A stretch of DNA of 64,000 nucleotides from Pseudomonas sp. Os17. Its GTDB lineage: Bacteria; Pseudomonadota; Gammaproteobacteria; Pseudomonadales; Pseudomonadaceae. Below, one piece after another: positions 41,470 through 50,670 of the stretch; position 1 is the first letter of the stretch; each line of letters starts with the position of its first letter. The notes under the pieces were generated by a model. It had not been told where the DNA came from. It was given only the letters and a program-made list of their open reading frames with translations, and made no database searches. The translations under genes and the position numbers were made by a program. The stretch covers positions 6,202,001 through 6,266,000 of the forward strand of contig NZ_AP014627.1 of the NCBI RefSeq assembly GCF_001547895.1, given 5' to 3'.

Positions 41470-42183
41470 ATGACGCCCTCATCCGCAAACCAACACAAAC
41501 CACTGTTGATGGTCCTCACCAGCCACGCCAGCAAAGGCGATGGTGGCGAGCCGACTGGCTTTTACCTCGCCGAAGTCACCCACCCGCTTGCCGTACTCGA
41601 AGCGGCCGGCTTTACAATCGAGTTCGCCTCGATCCAGGGCGGCGAACCTCCGGTCGATGGTCTCGACCTGAATGATGTCACCAACGCACGCTACTGGAAC
41701 GACAGTCGCTTTCGCGCCGCCATTGCCAACACACAACGCCTGGACGCCCTGGATGCGTCGAAGTACGCCGCTATCTTCTTTACCGGCGGCCACGGTGCGA
41801 TGTGGGATTTCCCGACTAGCCCTGCCGTGCAAAGCATGACCCGCGACCTCTTCGAAGCCGGTGGTGCAGTGGCCGCAGTCTGTCACGGCCCCGCGGCACT
41901 GGTGAACGTGACGCTCAGCGATGGCAGCTACCTGGTTGCCGGCAAAAACCTCAGTGCGTTTACCGACGACGAAGAACGTGCGGTCAAGCTCGACAACATC
42001 GTGCCTTTCTTGCTGGCCAGTACCCTGAGTGCGCGTGGTGCGCATCATCACGGCGCAGCAAACTGGACTGCCAACGTGGTGGTCGATGGTCGGCTCGTCA
42101 CGGGACAAAACCCTCAATCCGCCACCGGAGTGGGTGAAGCGCTACGCGATCTGCTGCTCGTTCAGCCAAGCTGTTATCGCTGA
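41470..42183 (+). CDS. Cytoplasmic DJ-1/PfpI family protein
   Basis: A 237-aa protein without a signal peptide. The nucleophile elbow is at C138 in AVCHGPAALV, and FFTGGHGAMWDFP is the Hsp31/glyoxalase III-type motif. It opens LLMVLTSHASKGDGGEPTGFYLAEVTHP, typical of the methylglyoxal-active branch (HchA/YedU-like, DJ-1/PfpI). The ATG at 41470 is chosen because the upstream reading has no family similarity; its Shine-Dalgarno (AGAGA) is weak. It probably shares a transcript with the exported paralog and the broken dehydrogenase. Confidence 0.88.
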   Translation: MTPSSANQHKPLLMVLTSHASKGDGGEPTGFYLAEVTHPLAVLEAAGFTIEFASIQGGEPPVDGLDLNDVTNARYWNDSRFRAAIANTQRLDALDASKYAAIFFTGGHGAMWDFPTSPAVQSMTRDLFEAGGAVAAVCHGPAALVNVTLSDGSYLVAGKNLSAFTDDEERAVKLDNIVPFLLASTLSARGAHHHGAANWTANVVVDGRLVTGQNPQSATGVGEALRDLLLVQPSCYR

Positions 42184-42318
42184 TGCAGAATTAACCCGGA
42201 TGCCGACTTAACGCTGCACCATTAGTGGTCAGCTCAAATTCAGACCTGCTAATACTGACAACGCCAAGGCAGGCCCCTGGGCACCACCGCCATCGCCAGC
42301 CATTTCTTGCCCCCATGA

Positions 42319-42343
42319 AAAAGCCGCGCATTGCGCGGCTTTT
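42319..42343. terminator. Bidirectional terminator between PfpI and PQQ-dehydrogenase genes
   Basis: AAAAGCCGCGC (42319-42329), ATT, GCGCGGCTTTT (42333-42343): a perfect 11-bp stem with A/T tails, able to serve both convergent genes. Its core is the reverse complement of the tRNA terminator at 39281-39303. Confidence 0.85.
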
Positions 42344-42363
42344 CACTGTGTCGCCGGCTGTCC

Positions 42364-44739
42364 TTATTTGGGCAGCGCGTAGGCAATCACATAGTCACCG
42401 CGATCGGTCGACTGCCGTGCGCCACCGGCCGTGAGCAGGATGTACTGGCGCCCGGTCTTGGGCGATACGTAAGTCATCGGCCCCGACTGACTGCCCACTG
42501 GCAGGCGCGCTTTCCAGATTTCGTTACCGTTGCCGGTATCGAAGGCCCGCAGGTAGAAGTCCTGGGTGCCGGCGAAGAACAGCAGGCCGGATTGGGTCGC
42601 CAGGGACGCGCCCAGAGTCGGCATGCCAATCGGGATCGGCAGGTGCATGCGAATCCCCAGCGGGCCGGTGTCCTGCACGGTGCCCACCGGCACCTGCCAC
42701 ATCAGTTTGCGGGTCTTCAGGTCGATGGCCGACATGGTGCCGAACGGCGGCTTCTGGCACGGAATGCCCACCGCCGAGAGGAAGCGCTGGCGCATGGCGC
42801 CGAACGGCGTGCCTTCCTGGGGCACCACGCCCATTTCGATGCCACTGGCACCGGCGCCAATCTGCTCCCGAGGGATCATGTAGTTGGCCAGGCCCAGGCG
42901 CATGTCGTTGACGAACATGTAGTGGCTGGTCGGATCCACCGACACGCTGCCCCAGTTCATGCCACCCAGGGAGCCGGGGAACTGCAGTGCGTGATCCAGG
43001 CCAGGCGGGGTGTACACGCCCTCATGGCGCATGCCCTTGAATTGGATGCGGCACAGCAGCTGGTCGAACGGAGTCGCGCCCCACATGTCGGACTCGGTCA
43101 GCGTCTGATTGCCAATCGACGGCATTTCCACCGAGAACGGCTGGGTCGGCGAATAACGCTCCCCCGGCACATTGCCCTGGGGCACCGGACGCTCTTCGAC
43201 CCGGGCAATCGGCTTGCCGGTTTCGCGGTTGAGCAGGAAGATCTCGCCCTGTTTGGTGACCTGGGCCAATGCCGGTTGCACGCCGCCCTTGTCGTCCGGA
43301 ATGTCGTACAGCAGCGGCTGCGCCGGCAGGTCGAAATCCCAGAGGTCATGGTGGGTGGTCTGGAAATGCCAGCGCACCTGGCCGGTCTTCACGTCGAGGG
43401 CGACGACCGAGGAGCTCCACTTGTCATCGAACTCGCTGCGCTGACCGCCGAAGAAATCCGGCGTGGCGTTGCCGGTGGGCAGGTACACCAGGCCCAGCTT
43501 GGCGTCATAGGACATCGCCGACCAGACGTTCGGGGTGCCACGGGTATAGGTTTCACCCGCCGGCGGACGTTTGGTGGTGGCCGGGTTGCCCGGGTCCCAG
43601 GCCCACATCAGCTCGCCGCTGCGCACATCAAAAGCCCGCACCACGCCTGGCGGCTCGCCCGTGGAGAAGTTGTCCGCCACCCGGCCGCCCACGATAACTA
43701 CAGTGCCCGCCACCAGAGGCGTCGAGGTTTGCTGGTAGTAACCCGGCTTGATCTCGCCCATGTCGGTTTTCAGATCGACCGTGCCCTGGTGGCCGAAGTC
43801 TTCACAGGGCTTGCCGGTTTCGGCATCGAGCGCAATCAGGCGCGCATCGCCGGTCGGTAGGAACAGGCGCCTGGTGCAAGCCGCAGGAGCAGCGGCGGGC
43901 GCCGAGGACTGGCTTACCGGGACCGCGGAGGCGTCGAAATAGCCCAAGCCACGGCAGCGCTGCCAGTTGGGTGCATAGCCTTGCGGGTCGAACTTCCAGC
44001 GCTCGGCGCCGGTGTCGGCGTCCAGGGCGAACACCTTGCCGTAGGCGGTGCAGGTGTAGACGGTATCGCCGATCTGCAGCGGGGTGTTCTGGTCTTCGGC
44101 GCCGGCGCCGGTGCTTTGGGGCAGGTCACCGGTGCGGAAGGTCCAGGCCACTTGCAGTTGGCCGATATTGCCCTTGTTGATCTGGTCCAGGGCAGCAAAG
44201 CGGTTGCCCGCCGTGGTATTGCCCCAGTGGGCCCAGTCTTTCTGCTGCTCGGCGGGAGCCACCGGCTGGATGGCCGGTACGCTGTCGGCCTTGACCACAT
44301 GGGTCGGCACGAACATGTAGGCCAGGGTCGCCACTATGCCAACGCCCAGCAGCCCCGCCAGCCCATGAGCCGCACGCCCGGCGCGGGCACCGGAGGCGCG
44401 CATCAGGGTCGGATAGATCAGCGCCACCACCAGGCCGATCACGGCAAAGGTCAGCACCCGCGAAACCAGCGGCCAGTATTCCAAGCCGGCATCCCAGACC
44501 GCCCAGATCGCGGTCAGCACCAGGGCCACGCCGTACAGCCTGGCGCCACGAGGATTGGCCCGGGCAATCAGAATGCCGGACACCAGCATCGCCAGGCCCA
44601 TCAACAGGAAATAGGCGCTGCCTCCCAGACTCAGGAGATAGCCACCGCCTCCCGCCAGGCCCAGCCCGATCAGGGCAATCAGAATGCCCAACCCCGCCAG
44701 GAGCCATCGGCTGCCGGTGGCAGCCCCCGTGTTTTTCAT
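42364..44739 (-). CDS. Membrane-bound PQQ-dependent dehydrogenase (glucose/quinate/shikimate family)
   Basis: A 791-aa protein. About five N-terminal membrane helices (residues 1-150) anchor a periplasmic eight-bladed propeller with PQQ-enzyme repeats. Active-site features of the family are in DLWDFDLPAQPLLYD and GGMNWGSVSVD. It would oxidise a polyol, sugar or quinate/shikimate in the periplasm and pass electrons to ubiquinone. It could be glucose dehydrogenase (gcd), but pseudomonads carry several paralogs and this one lies away from the usual glucose genes, so no symbol is given. It sits a few kb from the PQQ genes and is divergent from the Lrp-type regulator. Confidence 0.9.
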   Translation of the reverse strand: MKNTGAATGSRWLLAGLGILIALIGLGLAGGGGYLLSLGGSAYFLLMGLAMLVSGILIARANPRGARLYGVALVLTAIWAVWDAGLEYWPLVSRVLTFAVIGLVVALIYPTLMRASGARAGRAAHGLAGLLGVGIVATLAYMFVPTHVVKADSVPAIQPVAPAEQQKDWAHWGNTTAGNRFAALDQINKGNIGQLQVAWTFRTGDLPQSTGAGAEDQNTPLQIGDTVYTCTAYGKVFALDADTGAERWKFDPQGYAPNWQRCRGLGYFDASAVPVSQSSAPAAAPAACTRRLFLPTGDARLIALDAETGKPCEDFGHQGTVDLKTDMGEIKPGYYQQTSTPLVAGTVVIVGGRVADNFSTGEPPGVVRAFDVRSGELMWAWDPGNPATTKRPPAGETYTRGTPNVWSAMSYDAKLGLVYLPTGNATPDFFGGQRSEFDDKWSSSVVALDVKTGQVRWHFQTTHHDLWDFDLPAQPLLYDIPDDKGGVQPALAQVTKQGEIFLLNRETGKPIARVEERPVPQGNVPGERYSPTQPFSVEMPSIGNQTLTESDMWGATPFDQLLCRIQFKGMRHEGVYTPPGLDHALQFPGSLGGMNWGSVSVDPTSHYMFVNDMRLGLANYMIPREQIGAGASGIEMGVVPQEGTPFGAMRQRFLSAVGIPCQKPPFGTMSAIDLKTRKLMWQVPVGTVQDTGPLGIRMHLPIPIGMPTLGASLATQSGLLFFAGTQDFYLRAFDTGNGNEIWKARLPVGSQSGPMTYVSPKTGRQYILLTAGGARQSTDRGDYVIAYALPK

Positions 44740-44909
44740 GTCAAACCTCTGCCATTTGTAAAACTAGGCTGCGAGAATGTACTAACTGGTTACTTATGAC
44801 AACTTGTCGCAGGCTATTTGTTTCAAAAATAGTCCCGATGGCGAAAGCTCAGTCCCTGGCCAGAACAGACAATCGGCAGCAGCAGCCAGGGTTTGCCCGA
44901 GGCTGTAAC
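44740..44909. promoter_or_regulatory. Divergent PQQ-dehydrogenase/Lrp region
   Basis: This gap is AT-richer than its flanks. It has an imperfect dyad CTATTT (44814-44819) / AAATAG (44827-44832) and a TGACAACTTGTC patch at 44797-44808. Either could bind the adjacent Lrp-type regulator. No clear -35/-10 pair was identified. Confidence 0.35.
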
Positions 44910-45407
44910 ATGCTCGCTCCCTCGATAGCCGTGCTGGAGCCCCCCTTGTCCGATAGCCGCCCTCCCGTTCTTGATGAAGTCGATCGCCAACTGATCGCCG
45001 CCCTGCAGATCAATGCCCGCGAAAGCGTGGCCATGCTGGCCCGGCAGCTGGGTATTGCCCGCACCACCGTGACTTCGCGTCTGGCGCGCCTGGAAAAGAC
45101 CCGGGTCATCACCGGCTACGGCGTGCGCCTGGGTCAGAGGGTGGTCGACGGCGGCTTGCAGGCGTATGTGGGGATCAAGGTCCAGCCGCGCTCCGGCAAG
45201 GAAGTGCTGCGGCGTCTGAGCGGCATGGCTCAGGTCCAGCAACTGTGCGCGGTGAGCGGCGAGTTCGATTACGTGGCCTGGCTGCGCACCGACTCGCCGG
45301 AACAGCTGGACCAATTGCTGGACCAGATCGGCAGCGTCGACGGCGTGGAAAAGACCACCACCTCGATCATCCTCAGCAGCAAGATTGATCGCGGGCATGC
45401 GCTCTGA
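44910..45407 (+). CDS. Lrp/AsnC-family transcriptional regulator
   Basis: A 165-aa regulator. After a short N-terminal tail, a helix-turn-helix (LDEVDRQLIAALQINARESVAMLARQLGIARTTVTSRLARL, about residues 20-60) is followed by a RAM ligand-binding domain (about 80-160, with VQQLCAVSGEFDYVAWL). The ATG at 44910 has GAGG 7 nt upstream and yields a normal length; an earlier start would add an unstructured 38 residues. It precedes davB on the same strand, as in P. putida (PP_0384 to PP_0382), so it is the likely lysine-responsive regulator of davBA. Confidence 0.9.
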   Translation: MLAPSIAVLEPPLSDSRPPVLDEVDRQLIAALQINARESVAMLARQLGIARTTVTSRLARLEKTRVITGYGVRLGQRVVDGGLQAYVGIKVQPRSGKEVLRRLSGMAQVQQLCAVSGEFDYVAWLRTDSPEQLDQLLDQIGSVDGVEKTTTSIILSSKIDRGHAL

Positions 45408-45542
45408 AGCCCCACAGCTGAAAGCGCTCCATCGTCAATCTGAATCATCTATTCGTCAGGTTGATAAATAACAATGCATAACGACGACAGTTTGCGTCTT
45501 ATTTACGTGTTTCCCCCTCTCTAGAATGGCTGCCATCTTTTC

Positions 45543-45564
45543 CTATACTCAGCACTCTGCTGAG
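45543..45564 (+). promoter_or_regulatory. Candidate davBA promoter with dyad
   Basis: CTATACT at 45543-45549 matches the sigma-S-type -10 consensus exactly and contains a good TATACT. It overlaps the dyad CTCAGC (45548-45553) / GCTGAG (45559-45564), which would sit at the transcription start. No -35 is visible, as is usual for sigma-S promoters. The davB ATG is at 45584. Confidence 0.5.
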
Positions 45565-45583
45565 CCGCCCGCCAAGGTCAGCC

Positions 45584-47266
45584 ATGAACAAGAACAATCG
45601 CCATCCTGCAGACGGTAAAAAACCGATCACCATCTTCGGCCCGGATTTTCCTTTCGCCTTTGACGACTGGATCGAGCACCCCGCCGGCCTGGGCAGCATC
45701 CCCGAAGCCCAGCACGGCACCGAAGTGGCCATCGTCGGCGCGGGTATCGCCGGCCTGGTCGCCGCTTACGAACTGATGAAGCTGGGCCTCAAGCCGGTGG
45801 TCTATGAAGCGTCGAAAATGGGTGGCCGCCTGCGCTCCCAGGCCTTCGAAGGCGCCGAAGGCATCATCGCCGAACTCGGTGGCATGCGCTTTCCGGTGTC
45901 GTCCACGGCCTTCTATCACTACGTCGACAAGCTCGGCCTTGAGACCAAGCCCTTCCCCAACCCGCTGACCCCGGCGTCGGGCAGCACGGTCATCGATCTC
46001 GAAGGCCAGACCCACTACGCCCAGAAACTCGCCGACCTGCCGGCCCTGTTCCAGGAAGTCGCCGACGCCTGGGCCGACGCCCTGGAGGACGGCTCGCGCT
46101 TCAGCGAGATCCAGCAAGCCATCCGCGATCGCGACGTGCCGCGCCTCAAAGAGTTGTGGAACACCCTGGTGCCGCTGTGGGACGACCGCACGTTCTACGA
46201 CTTCGTCGCCACCTCCAAGGCCTTCGCCAAGCTGTCGTTCCATCACCGTGAAGTGTTCGGCCAGGTGGGCTTCGGCACCGGCGGCTGGGACTCGGACTTC
46301 CCCAACTCGATGCTGGAAATCTTCCGCGTGGTGATGACCAACTGCGACGATCACCAGCATCTGGTGGTCGGCGGCGTCGAACAGGTGCCCCTGGGCATCT
46401 GGCGCCACGTGCCGGAGCGTTGCGCCCACTGGCCGGCCGGCACCAGCCTCAGCTCGCTGCACCATGGCGCGCCACGCACCGGAGTCAAGCGCATTGCCCG
46501 GGCCGCCGACGGCCGCTTCAGCGTCACCGACAACTGGGGCGATACCCGGGAATACGCGGCGGTCCTGACCACCTGCCAGAGCTGGCTGCTGACCACCCAG
46601 ATCGAATGCGAAGAGTCGCTGTTCTCGCAGAAGATGTGGATGGCCCTGGACCGCACCCGCTACATGCAGTCGTCGAAGACCTTCGTCATGGTCGACCGGC
46701 CGTTCTGGAAGGACAAGGACCCGGAAACCGGCCGCGACCTGATGAGCATGACCCTCACCGACCGCCTGACCCGCGGCACCTACCTGTTCGACAACGGCGA
46801 CGACAAGCCGGGGGTGATCTGCCTGTCCTACTCGTGGATGAGCGACGCCCTGAAGATGCTCCCGCAGCCGGTGGAAAAGCGCGTGAAGCTGGCCCTGGAC
46901 GCCTTGAAGAAGATCTACCCGAAAGTCGACATCGCCAGCCGTATCATCGGCGACCCGATCACCGTGTCCTGGGAGGCCGATCCGCATTTCCTCGGTGCCT
47001 TCAAGGGCGCGCTGCCGGGCCATTACCGCTACAACCAGCGCATGTACGCGCACTTCATGCAGGACGACATGCCGGCCGAACAGCGCGGCATCTTCATCGC
47101 CGGCGATGACGTGTCCTGGACCCCGGCCTGGGTCGAGGGCGCGGTGCAGACCTCGCTCAACGCCGTGTGGGGCATCATGAAGCACTTCGGCGGCGCCACC
47201 CATCCCGAGAACCCGGGACCGGGGGACGTGTTCCACGAAATCGGACCGATTGCCCTGGCGGACTGA
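45584..47266 (+). CDS. davB: L-lysine 2-monooxygenase
   Basis: A 560-aa flavoenzyme of the amine-oxidase family. The FAD-binding dinucleotide fold VAIVGAGIAGLVAAYELMKLG lies at about residue 48, and EGAVQTSLNAVWG near the C-terminus is the FAD C-terminal motif. The length equals the characterised P. putida DavB, which converts L-lysine and O2 to 5-aminovaleramide and CO2. Similar proteins are often annotated tryptophan 2-monooxygenase, but the paired amidase and the regulator argue for the lysine enzyme. It is the first gene of davBA. Confidence 0.93.
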   Translation: MNKNNRHPADGKKPITIFGPDFPFAFDDWIEHPAGLGSIPEAQHGTEVAIVGAGIAGLVAAYELMKLGLKPVVYEASKMGGRLRSQAFEGAEGIIAELGGMRFPVSSTAFYHYVDKLGLETKPFPNPLTPASGSTVIDLEGQTHYAQKLADLPALFQEVADAWADALEDGSRFSEIQQAIRDRDVPRLKELWNTLVPLWDDRTFYDFVATSKAFAKLSFHHREVFGQVGFGTGGWDSDFPNSMLEIFRVVMTNCDDHQHLVVGGVEQVPLGIWRHVPERCAHWPAGTSLSSLHHGAPRTGVKRIARAADGRFSVTDNWGDTREYAAVLTTCQSWLLTTQIECEESLFSQKMWMALDRTRYMQSSKTFVMVDRPFWKDKDPETGRDLMSMTLTDRLTRGTYLFDNGDDKPGVICLSYSWMSDALKMLPQPVEKRVKLALDALKKIYPKVDIASRIIGDPITVSWEADPHFLGAFKGALPGHYRYNQRMYAHFMQDDMPAEQRGIFIAGDDVSWTPAWVEGAVQTSLNAVWGIMKHFGGATHPENPGPGDVFHEIGPIALAD

Positions 47267-47364
47267 GCAACGGGCCATGGCGCGCGGCAAGTCCCTGGCA
47301 GGGCTTATCGCCGCCTGCGCCAGCCGCTACAGTGGTCGGCCAGTCAGTCAGAGGAGTGAAGACC

Positions 47365-48159
47365 ATGCACGTCGCCTTGTACCAGTGCCCGCCCGCGCCA
47401 CTGGATGTGGCCGGTAACCTGCAGCGCCTGCACCGGGTGGCCATGGAGGCCACGGATGCCGATTTGCTGGTGCTGCCGGAGATGTTCCTCAGCGGCTACA
47501 ACATCGGCGCCGAAGCGGTCGGCGCCCTGGCCGAGGCCCAGGACGGCCCCTCGGCCCAGCGCATCGCCGCCATCGCCCAGGCCGCCGGCACGGCGATTCT
47601 CTACGGCTACCCGGAGCGCAGCAGCGACGGCCAGATCTACAACGCCGTGCAGTTGATCGACGCCCAGGGCCAGCGCCTGTGCAACTACCGCAAGACTCAT
47701 CTGTTCGGTGATCTGGATCACTCGATGTTCAGCGCCGGTGCGGATGACTTCCCCCTGGTGGAGCTCAACGGCTGGAAGCTCGGCTTCCTGATCTGCTACG
47801 ACATCGAATTTCCGGAGAACGCCCGACGCCTGGCCCTGGCCGGTGCCGAGCTGATCCTGGTGCCGACGGCAAACATGATTCCCTACGACTTCGTCGCCGA
47901 TGTGACGATTCGCGCCCGGGCCTTCGAAAACCAGTGCTATGTGGCCTACGCCAACTACTGCGGCCGGGAAGAGCAGATCCGCTATTGCGGCCAAAGCTCC
48001 ATCGCCGCCCCCGACGGCAGCCGGATCGCCCTGGCCGGGCTGGACGAAGCCCTGATCATCGGCACCCTGGATCGTACGCTGATGAACCAATCCCGGGCGC
48101 TGAACCGCTACCTTGCCGATCGTCGCCCCGAGCTATACGACGACCTGAGCAAGCGCTGA
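47365..48159 (+). CDS. davA: 5-aminovaleramide amidase (nitrilase superfamily)
   Basis: A 264-aa carbon-nitrogen hydrolase, the same length as P. putida DavA. The catalytic triad is visible as Glu in VLPEMFLSGYN, Lys in YRKTHLFGD and Cys in GFLICYDIEFPE. It hydrolyses 5-aminovaleramide to 5-aminovalerate and ammonia, the step after DavB. The ATG at 47365 has a GAGGAG Shine-Dalgarno. pqqF begins 48 nt downstream on the same strand, so read-through into the PQQ genes is possible. Confidence 0.93.
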   Translation: MHVALYQCPPAPLDVAGNLQRLHRVAMEATDADLLVLPEMFLSGYNIGAEAVGALAEAQDGPSAQRIAAIAQAAGTAILYGYPERSSDGQIYNAVQLIDAQGQRLCNYRKTHLFGDLDHSMFSAGADDFPLVELNGWKLGFLICYDIEFPENARRLALAGAELILVPTANMIPYDFVADVTIRARAFENQCYVAYANYCGREEQIRYCGQSSIAAPDGSRIALAGLDEALIIGTLDRTLMNQSRALNRYLADRRPELYDDLSKR

Positions 48160-48207
48160 TCCGCCCATATCCGCTAGCATGGGCGCCTCTCTGTTCTGGA
48201 AGTGCTC

Positions 48208-50670
48208 ATGCCCGCGCTGAACCACCCCCTGCCTCACTTGCAAACCCTGGCCAACGGCCTGCGGGTGTCCCTGCGTCATGCCCCTCACCTGAAACGTTGC
48301 GCCGCGGCACTGCGGGTCTGCGCCGGCAGCCACGATGCGCCGGCGGCGTGGCCGGGGCTGGCGCACTTTCTGGAGCACCTGCTGTTTCTCGGCACCGAGC
48401 GCTTTCCTGCCGAACAGGGGCTGATGGCCCATGTGCGAAACCAGGGCGGACAGCTCAATGCCAAGACCTGTGAGCGAGCGACCGAGTTCTTCTTCGAGCT
48501 GCCGCCCAGTGCTCTTGCCGCCGGCCTGGAACGCCTGTGCGACATGCTCGCCCACCCGCGCCTGGACCTTGATGACCAGCGCCGGGAGCGGGAAGTGCTG
48601 CACGCGGAATTTATCGCCTGGTCCCGGGATCAGGCGGCGCAGCGTCAGTTCGCGCTGTTCGACGGTCTGTCTGGCGCTCATCCGCTGCGGGCCTTCCATG
48701 CCGGCAACCGTTACAGCCTGAACCTGGCCAGCCGCGGTTTTCAGCAAGCGCTTCAGCAGTTTCATCAAAAGTTTTACCAGGCCGGGCAAATGACCCTGAG
48801 CCTGGTCGGCCCCCAGCCTCTGGAAGAACTTCGCGAACTGGCCGAACGCTACGGTGCGACTCTGGCCCAGGGCCGGCATCTTGAGCAGCGCCGACCTCCC
48901 GCGCTGTTGCCGAGCGGCACCCGCAGCTATCAACAGCTCGAGGCACAACGCCTGGACCTGCTGTTCGCCTTCGAACAACTGCCCGACGGCGCAGCACCCG
49001 CCCTGGACTTTCTCTGTACCTGGCTGCAATCGGCCAAGCCGGGAGGGCTGCTTGCCGGGCTCCAGCAACGCCAGTTGGCCCAGGGCCTGAAGGCACAGAC
49101 GCTGTATGAATTTGCCGGGCAGGCCTTGTTGCACCTGCAGGTGACCCTTAGCACCCGGGCAACGACAGCCGCGGCCCAGGTCAGCGAGCTGCTCGGAGAC
49201 TGGCTGGGCTTCTTCAGGGCCCAGGACGATTGGCCCGAGCTGCGGGAGGAATATGCCTTGCTGCAACAACGCCCGTTGCAGGTCGCCAGTGCTCTGGCAT
49301 TGGCCCAGCGGGATAGCCGCCAGAGCATCGGTGAGCTGAATGCGCAGGGGCTCGCGGCGCTCAAGGCGGTGCTTGCGCAGTTGCAGCCCCAGGTTGTGGA
49401 TAACTTCAGCAGCGAATGGCGCCTGCCAGCGGCCAACCCTTTCCTGCGCAGCGCTGCCGAGGCGCCGCGGGCGGGACTGATTCGTGGACAGACCAGTGCA
49501 CACCGCGGGCTGCGCACCTTCGCGCAGGATCGCTCGCGAAGCCGCCGAGAAACTTCGGCACTGCACCTGAGCCAAACCCTGCCCACGGACGGTCATGAAG
49601 GGGCCCTGATTCTGCGTTGGCGCCTGGCCTCGCCCGCTCCGGCCGGCTTGCACGAACGGCTGCAGCACAGCCTCGCGCCCCTGCGCAGCGACGCCGCCCA
49701 GGCCGGTGTGCAATTGAGCTTTGCCAGCGCTGGCGAAGACTGGTTGCTGACGCTCAGCGGCCTGCAGCCCCCCCTGCCGGCGGTGCTGCAACAGGCCTTG
49801 ATACAACTGACCCAGCCCGTCGACTCGTTCTGGCAGAAGAACCCTGCCGCCCCGGACGAAGCACCGTTGATGCCAATCCGGCGGCTGCTCAAGGCCTTCA
49901 GCGAGCAGCCACAAGCCACCGACGCCCGCTGCACGCAGGCATCGGATCTGCAAGCACTGTGGGCCGACGCCCGCTGGGATGGCCTGGCCCTGGGGTTGCC
50001 CGCAGGCATTCAGGAGGCCCTTGGTCGAGTGCTGCAGCGGATGCCCGGCAGTGCAGATGCCGGGCTCTGCCAGCCGCCGGCAGCCGAGGCCGTCCGCCGC
50101 TGGCAGAGCCTGCCCGGGGATGCCGGGGAACAGGCGCTGTTGCTGTTCTGCCCCACGCCCGGCCCGCAACTGGCCGATGAAGCGGCCTGGCGCCTGCTGG
50201 GCCAGCTCTGCCAGACGCCGTTCTATCAACGCCTGCGGGTGGAGTTGCAGCTGGGCTATGCGGTGTTCAGCGCCGTGCGCCAGCGCAACGGCCAGACCGG
50301 CCTGCTGTTCGGCGTGCAATCGCCCAGCGCGACGCTCAGCGAAATCCTTCAGCACGTGGAGCAATTTCTCCAGCAATGGCCGGAGCATCTGCGCACACTC
50401 GACGAGGCGTTCTGGAACGAACAGCGACAGGCTTTGGCCCAGCAGTTCCAGGCCTCGCTGCTGCCCCTGGAACAGGCTGCGCAATGGCTCTGGCAGGCGC
50501 GACTGGCCGGCCATCCGTCGGATTACCTGACGCAACTGCACGCCAGCATCCTGGCCCTCACGCCCGACACCGTGATTCAGGCCGCCCAGGCCCTGCAGGC
50601 GGCGGCCGGTGGCTGGACACTACTGGCCACCGGGCCTTGCCCGGGAGCCCCTTGGCAAGTGGCGCAATGA
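48208..50670 (+). CDS. pqqF: PqqF zinc protease (M16 family)
   Basis: An 820-aa insulinase-type metalloprotease. The inverted zinc motif HFLEH (H53, E56, H57) is in LAHFLEHLLF, with the distal acidic residues in CERATEFFFEL. In PQQ synthesis PqqF, with its partner PqqG or an equivalent protease, cuts the cross-linked PqqA peptide to release the Glu-Tyr precursor. The ATG at 48208 is used; a GTG two codons earlier is also possible. It heads the pqq cluster pqqF-pqqA-pqqB-pqqC-pqqD-pqqE, the typical Pseudomonas order. Confidence 0.93.
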   Translation: MPALNHPLPHLQTLANGLRVSLRHAPHLKRCAAALRVCAGSHDAPAAWPGLAHFLEHLLFLGTERFPAEQGLMAHVRNQGGQLNAKTCERATEFFFELPPSALAAGLERLCDMLAHPRLDLDDQRREREVLHAEFIAWSRDQAAQRQFALFDGLSGAHPLRAFHAGNRYSLNLASRGFQQALQQFHQKFYQAGQMTLSLVGPQPLEELRELAERYGATLAQGRHLEQRRPPALLPSGTRSYQQLEAQRLDLLFAFEQLPDGAAPALDFLCTWLQSAKPGGLLAGLQQRQLAQGLKAQTLYEFAGQALLHLQVTLSTRATTAAAQVSELLGDWLGFFRAQDDWPELREEYALLQQRPLQVASALALAQRDSRQSIGELNAQGLAALKAVLAQLQPQVVDNFSSEWRLPAANPFLRSAAEAPRAGLIRGQTSAHRGLRTFAQDRSRSRRETSALHLSQTLPTDGHEGALILRWRLASPAPAGLHERLQHSLAPLRSDAAQAGVQLSFASAGEDWLLTLSGLQPPLPAVLQQALIQLTQPVDSFWQKNPAAPDEAPLMPIRRLLKAFSEQPQATDARCTQASDLQALWADARWDGLALGLPAGIQEALGRVLQRMPGSADAGLCQPPAAEAVRRWQSLPGDAGEQALLLFCPTPGPQLADEAAWRLLGQLCQTPFYQRLRVELQLGYAVFSAVRQRNGQTGLLFGVQSPSATLSEILQHVEQFLQQWPEHLRTLDEAFWNEQRQALAQQFQASLLPLEQAAQWLWQARLAGHPSDYLTQLHASILALTPDTVIQAAQALQAAAGGWTLLATGPCPGAPWQVAQ

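Noticed and set aside
42184..42318. A duplicated tRNA 3' end marking the far edge of an integrated element
   Set aside because: GGCCCCTGGGCACCACC near 42272 resembles it only superficially; no run matching the tRNA T-arm and acceptor was found.
45584..47266. Tryptophan 2-monooxygenase (auxin synthesis)
   Set aside because: The family is similar, but length, the adjacent 264-aa amidase and the Lrp-type regulator match davB-davA of lysine catabolism.
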